From positions 1 through 64,000 of the forward strand of contig JAPCWD010000011.1 of assembly GCA_025943965.1 (NCBI GenBank): a stretch of 64,000 nucleotides of DNA, read 5' to 3'. The position numbers and the translations under genes were made by a program. Below the pieces are notes generated by a model. That model worked only from the letters and a program-made list of their open reading frames with translations. It was not told the DNA's origin and made no database searches. The stretch is from Synergistaceae bacterium DZ-S4. Its GTDB lineage: Bacteria > Synergistota > Synergistia > Synergistales > Synergistaceae. Positions within the stretch are counted from its first letter, which is position 1. Every line of letters begins with the position of its first letter. Positions 25,570 through 34,632 of the stretch are shown here, piece after piece.

Positions 25570-25676
25570 TACCGGATCATGACAGCGGGACCGTAAGGGC
25601 AAAGAAGGTCACAGCACAGATCCAGCCGTAAAATCTTTACACATCATCCATACCAGCAGCCGGGGAGAGATCTGAC

Positions 25677-27761
25677 ATGTTCAGGAAAACCAAATTATTG
25701 TCCTTCATCTTTATCCTTTTATTTATAATCTCTTCATCAGCCGGATGCATGCCCGCAAAAGCACAGGATGCTCCGGACGAGGAACAAAACCTCGTTGCGG
25801 CAGCCCGCCAGATGCGGCAGTCAAACAATGTACAGCTGAACTTCAGCAACCTTGAGATCAGCAAGTTCCTGAGGTTCATGTCGGAACTACTGAATGAAAA
25901 CATCGTGGTGGATCCCGCTGTAGGAGGCAAGGTCTCTGTCGTTTCTCCCAAGGCCATCTCGCTGAGGGAGGCAAGGGAAGTGATGCTCTCCGTACTTGAG
26001 ATGAACAACCTGTCGATACAGAACATGGGGGGGTATTCAAAGGTATTGCCTGCCAGTTCCGGACCGACACTGAACAACACCGTCATAAAGGGCGACCGCA
26101 GCATAGCTCCGGGTGAAGCCCTGACTGTCCAGATGGTCCCTCTTCGCCATGTAAAGGCCGGTTACATAACAGAACCGCTCAGATCCGCTGTACCTGATAT
26201 AAATGTAACACCTCTCGAAAATGGGAATGCAGTCCTGCTTACCGGCAAGGCCTCTGCCCTGAACCGTTCCGTAAGCGTCATAAGGGCACTGGACGCCAAG
26301 GACAGCATAAGGAGCATCAAGGCGTTCACCCTTACCCATGCCAATCCAAAGATCGTGGAATCTCAGCTCAATGTCATGTCAAAGGACACTTCATCAAGGC
26401 TTTCAGGAATTCTCGCGGTGGGGGACGAGAGAACAAGGCGAGTCGTCCTTATCGGAAGCAATCAGGCTATTCTTGAGTCCGAAAGGATACTGAAAATTCT
26501 CGACGTGCCTTCAAGGGCTGAGAGCTTCCATGTCTACCGCCTCAAAAACGCCGATGCAAAGGTCGTGGCCGAACAGATGAACAGTATACTGGCCACTGCG
26601 GCCAAACTTTCCCCGGATCCAAAGGGAACGATCCCCTCTTCCGTGGTCCCGGACCTCCCTACAAACAGCCTTGTATTCACTGCCTCCCACGAACAGTTCG
26701 GCTCTCTCAAGGAGATACTGGTCCAGCTTGACATCCAGCCCAAACAGGTCCTGCTGAGGGGGCTCATAGCTGAAGTCAACCTCAACAAGCTCAACAGCGC
26801 CGGAATAGACTGGGCGGCATGGGGCGGAGGGATCGCCGGAGACGCGGTCATAGCAGGCAACGTCCAGATGGGAAGCTCTGCCATCCCCGATAACGTGATC
26901 GACCTTTACGAGAGGCTTATAACTACTGAAGAAGTTTACGATAAAGATGGAAGCACATATAAAACTACAAACACCGACGGAAAGGCGCTCATATACACTT
27001 ACGTCAAGATGCTGAACAAGTATGACGCGATCAACGTACTCTCGATGCCCCGCCTGATGTGCACCGACAACCTGCCGAGCCACCTGCAGGTCGGACAGGT
27101 CATACCCCAAATGAAGGGCACTCTTACCGACACCACCAACCCAAGGGCCGTCCAGAACACCTATGAGTACAAGGACGTAGGCCTGATCCTATCTGTCACT
27201 CCCCATGTGAGGAGCGGCAATCTCGTCGCACTTGAGATAGAACAGAGGGTCGAAGATCTGCTGACAACGATGGGTTCTCCCACACCTGTCACCTCAAAGC
27301 GCGAGGTCAAGACAAACGTGCTGGTCGCGAACGGAGATACTATAATCATCGGAGGACTGATAAGAGAAGCAGAGAAGGTACTCAAACACAGAGTCCCCTT
27401 ATTCTCCTACATCCCCCTTATCGGGAATCTCTTCAAATCGAGCGAAAAACAGAGGGAAAAGGTCGACCTCATGATATTCCTTACCCCCTATATACTCGAG
27501 GATCCGAAGGCTGCCTCCAGTATGACAACTTCGATAATAAGCGACGGACAGCAGTTAAGCACCGCAGAGATCGGTACACTGATGAAGAACCACGAGGGCT
27601 ACCAGAAATCGATAGAGAACGAGGGAGTTACGAAGGAGATGCTGGATCCGCGCAATATCCTTAGCGGAGACAAGCAGGAAGAGAAGAAGGGCGACTGGAA
27701 GTCAAGGTACAACGAGCTGGTGAAAGAGATGGAAGCAAAGGATAAGGACAAGGGAAAATGA
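25677..27761 (+). CDS. gspD: Type II secretion outer-membrane secretin GspD
   Basis: 694 residues. It has a lipoprotein-type signal peptide with SAGC (Cys about residue 23). The N0 domain starts NVQLNFSNLEISKFLRFMSE, followed by three N1-N3 type domains (FTLTHANPKIVESQL, YRLKNADAKVVAEQMNSILA). The C-terminal secretin domain has VLSMPRLMCTDN, VGLILSVTPHVRSGN, NGDTIIIGGLI and PLFSYIPLIGNLFKS. Forms the outer-membrane gate. The predicted lipid anchor could make its assembly independent of a separate pilotin. Confidence 0.93.
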   Translation: MFRKTKLLSFIFILLFIISSSAGCMPAKAQDAPDEEQNLVAAARQMRQSNNVQLNFSNLEISKFLRFMSELLNENIVVDPAVGGKVSVVSPKAISLREAREVMLSVLEMNNLSIQNMGGYSKVLPASSGPTLNNTVIKGDRSIAPGEALTVQMVPLRHVKAGYITEPLRSAVPDINVTPLENGNAVLLTGKASALNRSVSVIRALDAKDSIRSIKAFTLTHANPKIVESQLNVMSKDTSSRLSGILAVGDERTRRVVLIGSNQAILESERILKILDVPSRAESFHVYRLKNADAKVVAEQMNSILATAAKLSPDPKGTIPSSVVPDLPTNSLVFTASHEQFGSLKEILVQLDIQPKQVLLRGLIAEVNLNKLNSAGIDWAAWGGGIAGDAVIAGNVQMGSSAIPDNVIDLYERLITTEEVYDKDGSTYKTTNTDGKALIYTYVKMLNKYDAINVLSMPRLMCTDNLPSHLQVGQVIPQMKGTLTDTTNPRAVQNTYEYKDVGLILSVTPHVRSGNLVALEIEQRVEDLLTTMGSPTPVTSKREVKTNVLVANGDTIIIGGLIREAEKVLKHRVPLFSYIPLIGNLFKSSEKQREKVDLMIFLTPYILEDPKAASSMTTSIISDGQQLSTAEIGTLMKNHEGYQKSIENEGVTKEMLDPRNILSGDKQEEKKGDWKSRYNELVKEMEAKDKDKGK

Positions 27762-29242
27762 CGCTCAAGCCGATGCCCTCACCCGAAGAGATCCTGGAGC
27801 TTATCCCCTCAGGTATAAGTCTGGACACTCTTCGCGACAAGGGGATGATACCGCTGAAAAAGTCGGGCGGGGTCATGACTGTAGGCCTTTCGGACCTCTC
27901 GGCCTTTTCAGAAGCCCAGCTCATAGCATCAAAAGCAGGCATGCCCTGCGAGACAGAGATATATCCGGCATCTGAAATACAGCATATCATAAGGAGCCTT
28001 TACGACATAAAAAGCGGCATCGTTATGGATACGCTCAGCTCAATAGAAGAGGTGAACGACCTTTCAGAGCTGGTCCGTCAGGAAGTTATGAGCGATACCG
28101 TGGACGCTCCTGTCATAAGACTTGTAAACGGACTGATAGTTGAATCGCTGAAGGAAAGGGCGACAGACATACACATAGAGCCCTATGAAGACAGGGTCAC
28201 TGTCAGATACAGGATAGACGGCGTGCTTCACGACAAATACAGCCTCTCCAAAGGACACCAGGCACCTGTCACAAGCAGAGTCAAAGTTATGGCGAACCTT
28301 GACATAGCTGAGAGGTTCGTCCCTCAGGACGGAAGGATAGGGATAAGCCTGGGGGAGAGAATGGTCGACATAAGGGTCAGCTCACTTCCGACTCAGCATG
28401 GAGAGAGGATCGTAATGAGACTTCTTGACAGGGCAAGAGGACTTCTGTCGCTTGAGGAGCTTGGCATGAAGCCGGATGAAAGAAAAAGGCTGGACGACCT
28501 GATAAGACGGCCCAACGGCATGATACTCTTCACCGGACCTACCGGTTCAGGCAAAAGCACGAGCCTTTACGCTATCCTCCAGGCCCTTGCAAGACCCGAG
28601 GTAAACATCATAACCGTGGAAGACCCCATTGAATATGACCTGCCCGGTGTCGGACAGGTCCAGGTAAACGATAGGGCCGGACTTACCTTTTCTGCCTCGC
28701 TGAGGTCGATACTGCGCCAGGACCCCGACATCATAATGATCGGAGAAATGCGGGACTTCGACACAGCCCATATAGGCATACAGTCTTCCCTTACCGGACA
28801 CCTGGTGCTCTCGACGCTGCACACCAACGATTCCATAAGCGCTGTAACAAGGCTTACCGATATGGGGATCGAACCGTACCTGGTTTCAGGTTCCCTGCTG
28901 GGGATCGTAGCCCAGAGGCTGGTAAGGAGGATCTGCCCCCATTGCAGGGAAGAGGTCCCCGCTTCGGGAGTTATTCTTGAACACGGAATAAAAAAGGCAT
29001 GGCGGGGCAGAGGATGCGAAAAGTGCAAAAACACCGGATATATCGGACGTTTCGGCCTTTATGAGCAATTTGACGTCACACCGGAGATACAGGCAGCAAT
29101 AGCGGAAAAAGCCCCTTCTTCAGAACTGCGCAGACTGGCACGGACGAATGGTTTCTTCACCCTTCTCGAACTGGGCATAAAAGCAGTGGCAAACGGCGAA
29201 ACGACCCCCGAAGAAATGCTGCGGGTAGTCGGAGAGGTGTAA
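27758..29242 (+). CDS. gspE: Type II secretion ATPase GspE
   Basis: 494 residues. It has an N1E domain, then ATDIHIEPYEDRVTVRYRID, Walker A GPTGSGKST (from residue 260), the Asp box VEDPIEYDLPGVGQVQVN, Walker B DPDIIMIGEMRD and the His box LVLSTLHTNDSI. A zinc-binding CM domain has CPHC near residue 393 and CEKC near 423. The start ATG overlaps the gspD stop. Drives pseudopilus assembly from the cytoplasmic side through GspL. Confidence 0.95.
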   Translation: MTLKPMPSPEEILELIPSGISLDTLRDKGMIPLKKSGGVMTVGLSDLSAFSEAQLIASKAGMPCETEIYPASEIQHIIRSLYDIKSGIVMDTLSSIEEVNDLSELVRQEVMSDTVDAPVIRLVNGLIVESLKERATDIHIEPYEDRVTVRYRIDGVLHDKYSLSKGHQAPVTSRVKVMANLDIAERFVPQDGRIGISLGERMVDIRVSSLPTQHGERIVMRLLDRARGLLSLEELGMKPDERKRLDDLIRRPNGMILFTGPTGSGKSTSLYAILQALARPEVNIITVEDPIEYDLPGVGQVQVNDRAGLTFSASLRSILRQDPDIIMIGEMRDFDTAHIGIQSSLTGHLVLSTLHTNDSISAVTRLTDMGIEPYLVSGSLLGIVAQRLVRRICPHCREEVPASGVILEHGIKKAWRGRGCEKCKNTGYIGRFGLYEQFDVTPEIQAAIAEKAPSSELRRLARTNGFFTLLELGIKAVANGETTPEEMLRVVGEV

Positions 29243-29245
29243 GAA

Positions 29246-30421
29246 TTGCCCCTTTTCAAAGCTGAGGTATACACGGCAGGCGGCCGTCAAAAAGAGCTCC
29301 GGAAAGAGGCAGCAGGTGAAAATGAGCTTCTCAGGGAGCTTATATCCGATGGACTGACCGTAATAAATATAAAAGAGGAAAACAGCAGAAGTCTCAATAT
29401 TTTCTCAGGGCGCAGGAAAAAAGCGAAGCAGATCAGACTGGAGGATCAGCATCTCTTCTGCATCACACTCTCTTCCTACATCAAAAGCGGACTTTCGATC
29501 ACTGAAGTACTCAGCCTGCTGCAAAGACAGACGAGAAACAAATACCTCAGGCCCGTTTACACTGAGCTTAGGGAATCTGTCGAGGGCGGCCGCTCACTTG
29601 CAGCTTCAATGCGTGTCGCAGGGGTCTTCAGGGAGAGCCTGGTCGGGATGGTCGAATCAGGGGAAAGATCCGCATCCCTTCCCGACATACTGGAAAAAGC
29701 TGCGGAACTAATACACAACGAGATCCATCTGCGAAGGAAGCTTCGTTCCTCGCTTACATATCCGCTTCTGATGTTCATCGTAGGAATGGCAGTGGCAGTC
29801 TTTCTGCTTACCTTTGTGGTCCCGAGGCTGACAGTGCTCGTAATTGATTCGGGAGCCGAACTTCCCTTTGTGACCCGTCTTTTGATCCTCATATCCGATG
29901 CTGTAAGGGTGGGCTTTATTCCATTCCTGGCAGCTCTGCTGATCGTTTTTATATTCTTGCGCAAAAGCGGTAGAAGCATTTCCATCCCTATATTCAGAGA
30001 GATAAAAGAAAACATTGCATTCTCAATGATATTTTCACAGACCGGAACGCTTCTGAGATCCGGCTTGCCGCTTATCCTGGCGCTTAAGCTCACAGAACCG
30101 CTGGATCCCGTTAAGGGCAGGCTACAGACTGTGCAGGAGCACATAAAAAAAGGATACAGGTTTTCGCAGGGACTTGAAAAAGAGGGTTCCTTCCCCGAGG
30201 AGATAGTTTCAGTGGTAAGGGTGAGCGAAAACGGGAGGGATCTTTCCGACGGCCTGATCCGCCTGGGGAGCAACTGCTGGGACATCGCCCAGTCATCGAT
30301 GCAAAAATACGCTGAGCTTGCAGAGCCAATAATAATACTTGTGATGGGTTTTCTTGTGGGATTCGTAGTTATAGCAGTGCTTCTGCCGATATTTGACCTT
30401 TCGACACTTGCAACGAGATAA
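29246..30421 (+). CDS. gspF: Type II secretion platform protein GspF
   Basis: 391 residues with two GspF/PilC-type repeats: first LEDQHLFCITLSSYIKSGLS and VEGGRSLAASM, second FSQTGTLLRSGLPLILALKL and IKKGYRFSQGLEKEGSFPEE. Three hydrophobic segments lie near 170-195, 220-240 and 360-385. The start is TTG at 29246 with GGAGAGGTG upstream. It is the last gene of the plus-strand operon and ends 3 bp from the convergent M23 peptidase gene. Confidence 0.92.
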   Translation: MPLFKAEVYTAGGRQKELRKEAAGENELLRELISDGLTVINIKEENSRSLNIFSGRRKKAKQIRLEDQHLFCITLSSYIKSGLSITEVLSLLQRQTRNKYLRPVYTELRESVEGGRSLAASMRVAGVFRESLVGMVESGERSASLPDILEKAAELIHNEIHLRRKLRSSLTYPLLMFIVGMAVAVFLLTFVVPRLTVLVIDSGAELPFVTRLLILISDAVRVGFIPFLAALLIVFIFLRKSGRSISIPIFREIKENIAFSMIFSQTGTLLRSGLPLILALKLTEPLDPVKGRLQTVQEHIKKGYRFSQGLEKEGSFPEEIVSVVRVSENGRDLSDGLIRLGSNCWDIAQSSMQKYAELAEPIIILVMGFLVGFVVIAVLLPIFDLSTLATR

Positions 30422-30424
30422 TAA

Positions 30425-31678
30425 TTATCTGAGAGCACTAAGGGGATCGACCGGGAAGCTGTCCTTTCTTACCTCAAAGTGAAGGTGACTGCCTGTTGAT
30501 TTTCCTGTGCTTCCGACATACGAAATGAGTTGGCCCGAATATACGGGATCTCCTTTTTGTACAGCCAGTTCGCTGCAGTGTCCGTAAAGGGTCGTGACCC
30601 CGTCTGCGTGATCCACAACAACTGTTTTGCCGTACCCTCCCATCCATCCTGAATAGGCGACTACGCCATCCATGGCTGAAACTATCGCCCTCCCGTATGG
30701 AGCCACTATGTCCAGGCCTGAGTGGAAACTGCCTGCTGAGGCATAAGAGTGGCCTCTCCAGCCAAAAAGGCTGGAAACTCTTCCCCTGACAGGCCAAATA
30801 AGGATATTTCGCAGCAGGTGCTCTCTTCCGGATGCGATCTTGACCATTCCGGTTTCTGTCTCTATTACCGCGGCATAATTTGCACCGGGCAAAAATACCT
30901 CTCTGCCTGAAGGAAGCGGCGAATCCTGGTCGATCCCATTGGCGGCACAGACCTGATCTGTTTTCGTGCCATAGAGGGAAGAAAGCCTTTTGATGCTTTC
31001 CCCTTCCCGGACTTTGACAAAGATCCCATCTCTGTCAGGTATCCTCAGAACTGTACCCGGCAAAAGGCTGCTGATTTTTTCCGGACTGTTTGACCCCAGT
31101 ATCGTATCGGCGCTCAGGCCGAACATTTCAGCGATCGACCAGAGCGTATCCCCCTCTATTACTATATACGCGGTCACAGAGATCAGTTTTTTCTGCATTA
31201 AAAATTCTGCTTCACGTTTTTTCATTTCTTTGACGAAGGATGCAGTCTCTTCAATGTGCTCCCTGCCCCTGGGCACATAGATCACTACATCTCCTTTTCT
31301 CTCTCTTCGTCCGTCAATGCCGTTTATCCTCAGAAGGTCTTCTGTCGGGATCCGGTATTTTTTTGCGGCATTTTCGGGTGATTCCTCCATTTTAAGTATG
31401 AACTCGTCCCAATGTCTGTTGTTGCCCATGGCGGAGATCAGCTTGTCAGTCACTATTCCGCCGTTTTTAGACAGTGTGCGGTACAGCTCCCTTTCGGCAG
31501 GTGAAAGATTGGACATGTTAAGCAGGTCCCTTCCGCCTATTGATATCACTTCTTCACCCGAAGCGCTCCTCGGGTCATGAAAGCACAGCTCTCCTGCCGC
31601 ATACAACGACAGTGCTGCGGCTGCCACGATGATCAATGGAGAAAAGAACATTATCGTCCTCTTATGCTTTTTTATCAT
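30425..31678 (-). CDS. LysM-domain M23 peptidase (cell wall endopeptidase)
   Basis: 417 residues from the ATG at 31678 (AAGG 9 nt upstream); an ATG at 31696 is possible but its ribosome site is too close. It has an N-terminal membrane anchor (TIMFFSPLIIVAAAALSLYA) and three LysM-like segments, including VIEGDTLWSIAEMFGLSADT and VKVREGESIKRLSSLYGTKT. The C-terminal M23 domain has FHSGLDIVAPYG, YGHCSELAV and GSHLHFEVR zinc and catalytic residues. Cleaves peptidoglycan cross-links. Placed between gspF and gspG, it may open the wall for the secretion machine or pseudopilus. Confidence 0.88.
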   Translation of the reverse strand: MIKKHKRTIMFFSPLIIVAAAALSLYAAGELCFHDPRSASGEEVISIGGRDLLNMSNLSPAERELYRTLSKNGGIVTDKLISAMGNNRHWDEFILKMEESPENAAKKYRIPTEDLLRINGIDGRRERKGDVVIYVPRGREHIEETASFVKEMKKREAEFLMQKKLISVTAYIVIEGDTLWSIAEMFGLSADTILGSNSPEKISSLLPGTVLRIPDRDGIFVKVREGESIKRLSSLYGTKTDQVCAANGIDQDSPLPSGREVFLPGANYAAVIETETGMVKIASGREHLLRNILIWPVRGRVSSLFGWRGHSYASAGSFHSGLDIVAPYGRAIVSAMDGVVAYSGWMGGYGKTVVVDHADGVTTLYGHCSELAVQKGDPVYSGQLISYVGSTGKSTGSHLHFEVRKDSFPVDPLSALR

Positions 31679-31744
31679 TGCAGCTAACCTTTCCATTCCC
31701 TCGCTGTCCCTTTCGAATAAGGATGCGGCATGTTGCTAAAAATA

Positions 31745-31772
31745 CAGGCGCGGCCTAAAAAGACCGCGCCTG
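31745..31772 (-). terminator. Terminator of gspG
   Basis: CAGGCGCGG and CCGCGCCTG form a 9-bp stem with a short A/T loop. On the minus strand it is followed by TATTTTTAG. Confidence 0.85.
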
Positions 31773-31776
31773 ATCG

Positions 31777-32214
31777 CTATTCCCGGTTTGTTATGTCTGA
31801 GTCAGGTCCTTCTCCGCCCTCCCGGCCGTCCGCGCCGTATGAAAACAGATCGAAGTCCCCGTCCCGGCCAGGGCACTCATAAACAAATTCCCTGCCCCAG
31901 GCGTCTTTGGGAACCTTTTTCATATAACCGTTCTTTTTGTAATTGAGCGGTTCCGGAGGAGTAGTCGGCGGTTTCACAAGGGCGGCAAGACCCTGGTCTG
32001 TTGTAGGATAAAATCCGTTGTCCAGATGGAAAAGGCCCAACACCTGTTCCAGCTGCGCTATCTGGGTCCTTGTAGTCTTTATCTTTGCCTCTTCACTCTG
32101 TCCGATCAGTCTGGGACCGACAAGAGCCGAAAGGAGGCCAATGATCACAACGACGACCATTATTTCAATCAGAGTAAAACCACGCCGTTTATCTATGATT
32201 TTTTTCGTTTTCAT
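31777..32214 (-). CDS. gspG: Type II secretion major pseudopilin GspG
   Basis: 145 residues, standard length. The prepilin signal is KRRGFTLIEIMVVVVIIGLL with Glu+5. The C-terminal part carries the GspG calcium-loop pattern DNGFYPTTDQGLAALVKPPT, KVPKDAWGREFVYECPGRDG and DLFSYGADG. It forms the pseudopilus shaft. Unusually, it is on the opposite strand from the other gsp genes, with its own terminator. GspH and the prepilin peptidase are not in the window. Confidence 0.93.
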   Translation of the reverse strand: MKTKKIIDKRRGFTLIEIMVVVVIIGLLSALVGPRLIGQSEEAKIKTTRTQIAQLEQVLGLFHLDNGFYPTTDQGLAALVKPPTTPPEPLNYKKNGYMKKVPKDAWGREFVYECPGRDGDFDLFSYGADGREGGEGPDSDITNRE

Positions 32215-32313
32215 AAGAATCTGCCTGTCCCCTTTTTTCTGAAAGTTTTGTGACCTGATCTTGATTTGTTACATCTATTATCTACGTATCGCTCCATTAA
32301 TAATTCTATAACC

Positions 32314-32826
32314 TTAAAAGGGCGAGGGAAAGAACCAGATAGACCAGACGTTCCCCAGAAAATGAAAAATTATTGAGGGCAGTATATTTCCATATCTCTC
32401 GCGCAGCCACCCCATTATAAGACCGGGGAAGAAGGTCAGAAGCGAAATAAAATAGGGGGCGGCGATAAGGTGCAGAGGTGCAAACACAAGATTTACGGCA
32501 ACTATCGAGACTGCTGCGGAATACCTCTTCCTAAGCATCGGCTGCATCCAGCCCCTGAAAAATATTTCCTCTGCCACCGCTGCGGCCAGCCCAGAGATGA
32601 TCAGCTTCAATACCAGGCCAAACGGTCTTCTGTGCGGAAGGTCATCCCATGGCCACACAAGGGCGACTGCAGTCAGCATTGATAGTGTAAATGCTGTAAT
32701 AATAAGTGTTTGGGCTATAGCTTTTTTTTCAAAGACGACTCTGAAGGGAGAAACATCTTTCACCCTGCTCCTGTCTGATTTTTTATCATACGAGAAAAGA
32801 TCTGAAAAAATGTCCATCCATTCCAC
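32314..32826 (-). CDS. CPBP-family intramembrane metalloprotease
   Basis: 170 residues with about five hydrophobic segments. The three CPBP (Rce1/Abi) motifs are present: AEEIFFRGWMQPML (EExxxR), FAPLHL (FxxxH) and IFHFLGN (HxxxN/D). The family cleaves membrane substrates or bacteriocin precursors; the target here is unknown. The N-terminal 40 residues are charged and cytoplasmic. It stands alone between gspG and the PLP enzyme gene. Confidence 0.82.
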   Translation of the reverse strand: MEWMDIFSDLFSYDKKSDRSRVKDVSPFRVVFEKKAIAQTLIITAFTLSMLTAVALVWPWDDLPHRRPFGLVLKLIISGLAAAVAEEIFFRGWMQPMLRKRYSAAVSIVAVNLVFAPLHLIAAPYFISLLTFFPGLIMGWLRERYGNILPSIIFHFLGNVWSIWFFPSPF

Positions 32827-32896
32827 TCTCTTTCCTGCCCGTCTATTATATCACCGCTATTTTTCGCGGATACTCGGCAGGAGGACCCTGTTGTTC

Positions 32897-33991
32897 TCAA
32901 TGATCTGATTTGAGTCCCGCCCCGCACATCGTAAGCAGGCTGTCGGGCGTTTTTCCGTGCACCTCGCAGTATTTAAGGTATGCGGCGTAATTTGCGGCAG
33001 TCGTGTGTTCACAGTAGATGCCCTTTTCTGCCAATAGGGACCTCGCTTCAAGTATCTTGTCTTCCGGAGCTCTTATCAGCCTGACATGATACCTGTAGAT
33101 GTACTCAAGTATCTCTTCACCGCGGGCCGGGCGGCCAATGGCTATCCCCTCCGCGAGAGTGGGCTTGGGAGTAATCTTTGCCGGAACTTTTTCGCCGGCC
33201 TCCGCCGCCTTCACAAAGGGATCGCAGTTTTCGCTCTGGATAGCCACTATGTTGGGCATCCTGTCGATCACCCCGGCGGCAAGAAGTTCTTCGAGCCCTT
33301 TTATCGCGCCTATAAAAAGCGTGCCGTTTCCGAGCGGGATGAAAATGTTCTCAGGAATTCTCCCCAGTTGCTCGTAAACTTCGTATATGTAGGTCTTGGT
33401 CCCCTCGTAGAAGAAGGGGTTATACACGTGGTTCGCGTAGTACTTCCCCTCTTTTTCCACCTTGGCCCTGCAGGCATCGGCGCAGTTGTCGCGGGATCCC
33501 GGGACTATGTTCACTCGCGCACCGTGCGCCTTTATCATGTCGATCTTTTTCGGAGACGTTCCCTCCGGCACAAAGATCTCACAGTCAATTCCGCATCTTC
33601 CGCAGTATGCCGCGATGCTGTTTCCGGCGTTGCCGCTGCTGTCCTGTACGACAGAATCCACACCTATCGCTTTGCAGTGGGCTATAAGGACCGCTGCGCC
33701 CCTGTCCTTGAAGGAGAGGGTCGGCATGAAATAATCCATTTTGAGGAGCACATCATCGCTGAAGCTTACTATCGGGGTCATTCCCTCTCCGAGAGTAACC
33801 TGACGCCATGTATCGTCCTCCAGGGCCATGAACGCTTTGTAGCGGAACATTCCCCAGATGCTTTTGTCTATACGCGACGGATCATAGCGGGGCGCATTAA
33901 AATCAAGCTTCCAGAGCCCTCCGCAGTCACACTTCGGCTTTCGGGTCGACGTGCTTTCTTTAATGCCGCATTTGGCACAGATAAAATTCAT
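32897..33991 (-). CDS. Threonine synthase-like PLP enzyme (fold type II)
   Basis: 364 residues. It has an N-terminal zinc-ribbon-like segment (CAKCG ... CDCGG) found in many threonine synthases, then GEGMTPI, the PLP lysine in LSFKDRGA (about residue 95), SSGNAGNSIAAYCGRCG and PLGNGTLFIGAIKG for phosphate binding. ATG overlaps the ridA stop (ATGA) with GGAGG upstream. Pairing with RidA, which hydrolyses reactive enamines, suggests a 2-aminoacrylate or 2-aminocrotonate forming dehydratase/lyase as well as, or instead of, threonine synthesis. No hom or thrB gene is near. Confidence 0.8.
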   Translation of the reverse strand: MNFICAKCGIKESTSTRKPKCDCGGLWKLDFNAPRYDPSRIDKSIWGMFRYKAFMALEDDTWRQVTLGEGMTPIVSFSDDVLLKMDYFMPTLSFKDRGAAVLIAHCKAIGVDSVVQDSSGNAGNSIAAYCGRCGIDCEIFVPEGTSPKKIDMIKAHGARVNIVPGSRDNCADACRAKVEKEGKYYANHVYNPFFYEGTKTYIYEVYEQLGRIPENIFIPLGNGTLFIGAIKGLEELLAAGVIDRMPNIVAIQSENCDPFVKAAEAGEKVPAKITPKPTLAEGIAIGRPARGEEILEYIYRYHVRLIRAPEDKILEARSLLAEKGIYCEHTTAANYAAYLKYCEVHGKTPDSLLTMCGAGLKSDH

Positions 33992-34368
33992 TTGGGCACC
34001 TCCGCGACCGCTTCTATCTCAACAAGACATCCGAAATGGAGCTTTCCGCAGGGAACAACACACCTTGCAGGCTTGTGATCTGCAAAAAATTCTGAGTACG
34101 CCTCGTTTACTTCATCCCACATATCTATGTCAGATATATAAATTCGGCACTGTACGACGTCTGCTTTGGACAGTCCTGCCTCACACAGGACCCTTTCCAT
34201 GTTTGCAAGCGCAAGCACAGCATGTTCCAGGGCGCCTCCCGAAGCCACCTCCCCAGTATCGGGATCCCTTGAGAGCTGGCCCGAGATGTAAAGCACTCCG
34301 TTAGACAATATACCGGGGCTGTAATGTCCTTTATTCTGGATCTTGTATTCAGGAACGATCTTTTTCAT
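33988..34368 (-). CDS. ridA: RidA-family enamine/imine deaminase
   Basis: 126 residues, the usual length. It has GHYSPGILSNGVLYISGQLS and DADVVQ-like positions, and RCVVPCGKLHFGCLVEIEAV in place of the canonical R-x-CVEV C-terminus, with the key Arg kept. RidA hydrolyses enamine/imine intermediates released by PLP dehydratases. ATG at 34368 has GGAGG upstream and the gene is coupled to the PLP enzyme. Residues beyond this start toward 34395 lack a ribosome site. Confidence 0.85.
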   Translation of the reverse strand: MKKIVPEYKIQNKGHYSPGILSNGVLYISGQLSRDPDTGEVASGGALEHAVLALANMERVLCEAGLSKADVVQCRIYISDIDMWDEVNEAYSEFFADHKPARCVVPCGKLHFGCLVEIEAVAEVPK

Positions 34369-34568
34369 CGATTTATCCTCCCTTTCGATCAACATCCGGC
34401 AACGCTGCAGGCTGTTCTATTCGATCAAATTAGGTTTTTTATCATTAACGATAATATTATAAACGTGAAAGGGCATGAATGAGAACATCCTGATATCTCA
34501 GTCCTATCCGGGATAAATATCTGCCGTTTATAATGCCGGACCGAAATAAAAATTATTAAAAATTAGTA

Positions 34569-34597
34569 ATGACAACGTGACTATACCAATTTATAAT
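34569..34597 (+). promoter_or_regulatory. Promoter of the Sel1-repeat protein gene
   Basis: ATGACA (34569-34574), 17 bp and TATAAT (34592-34597). ATGACA and the TGTCAT at 34597-34602 are inverted copies, so the promoter lies inside a loose dyad that could be a regulator site. Confidence 0.6.
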
Positions 34598-34632
34598 GTC
34601 ATTGTCTTGATACTTTGGGGAGGTGTCCTTTT

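Noticed and set aside
29557..30438. 293-codon minus-strand frame opposite gspF
   Set aside because: It is a shadow of gspF, which has both GspF repeats and fits the operon.
33086..34078. Long plus-strand frame opposite the PLP enzyme and RidA genes
   Set aside because: It lacks a ribosome site and any domain, while the minus-strand genes show clear family motifs.
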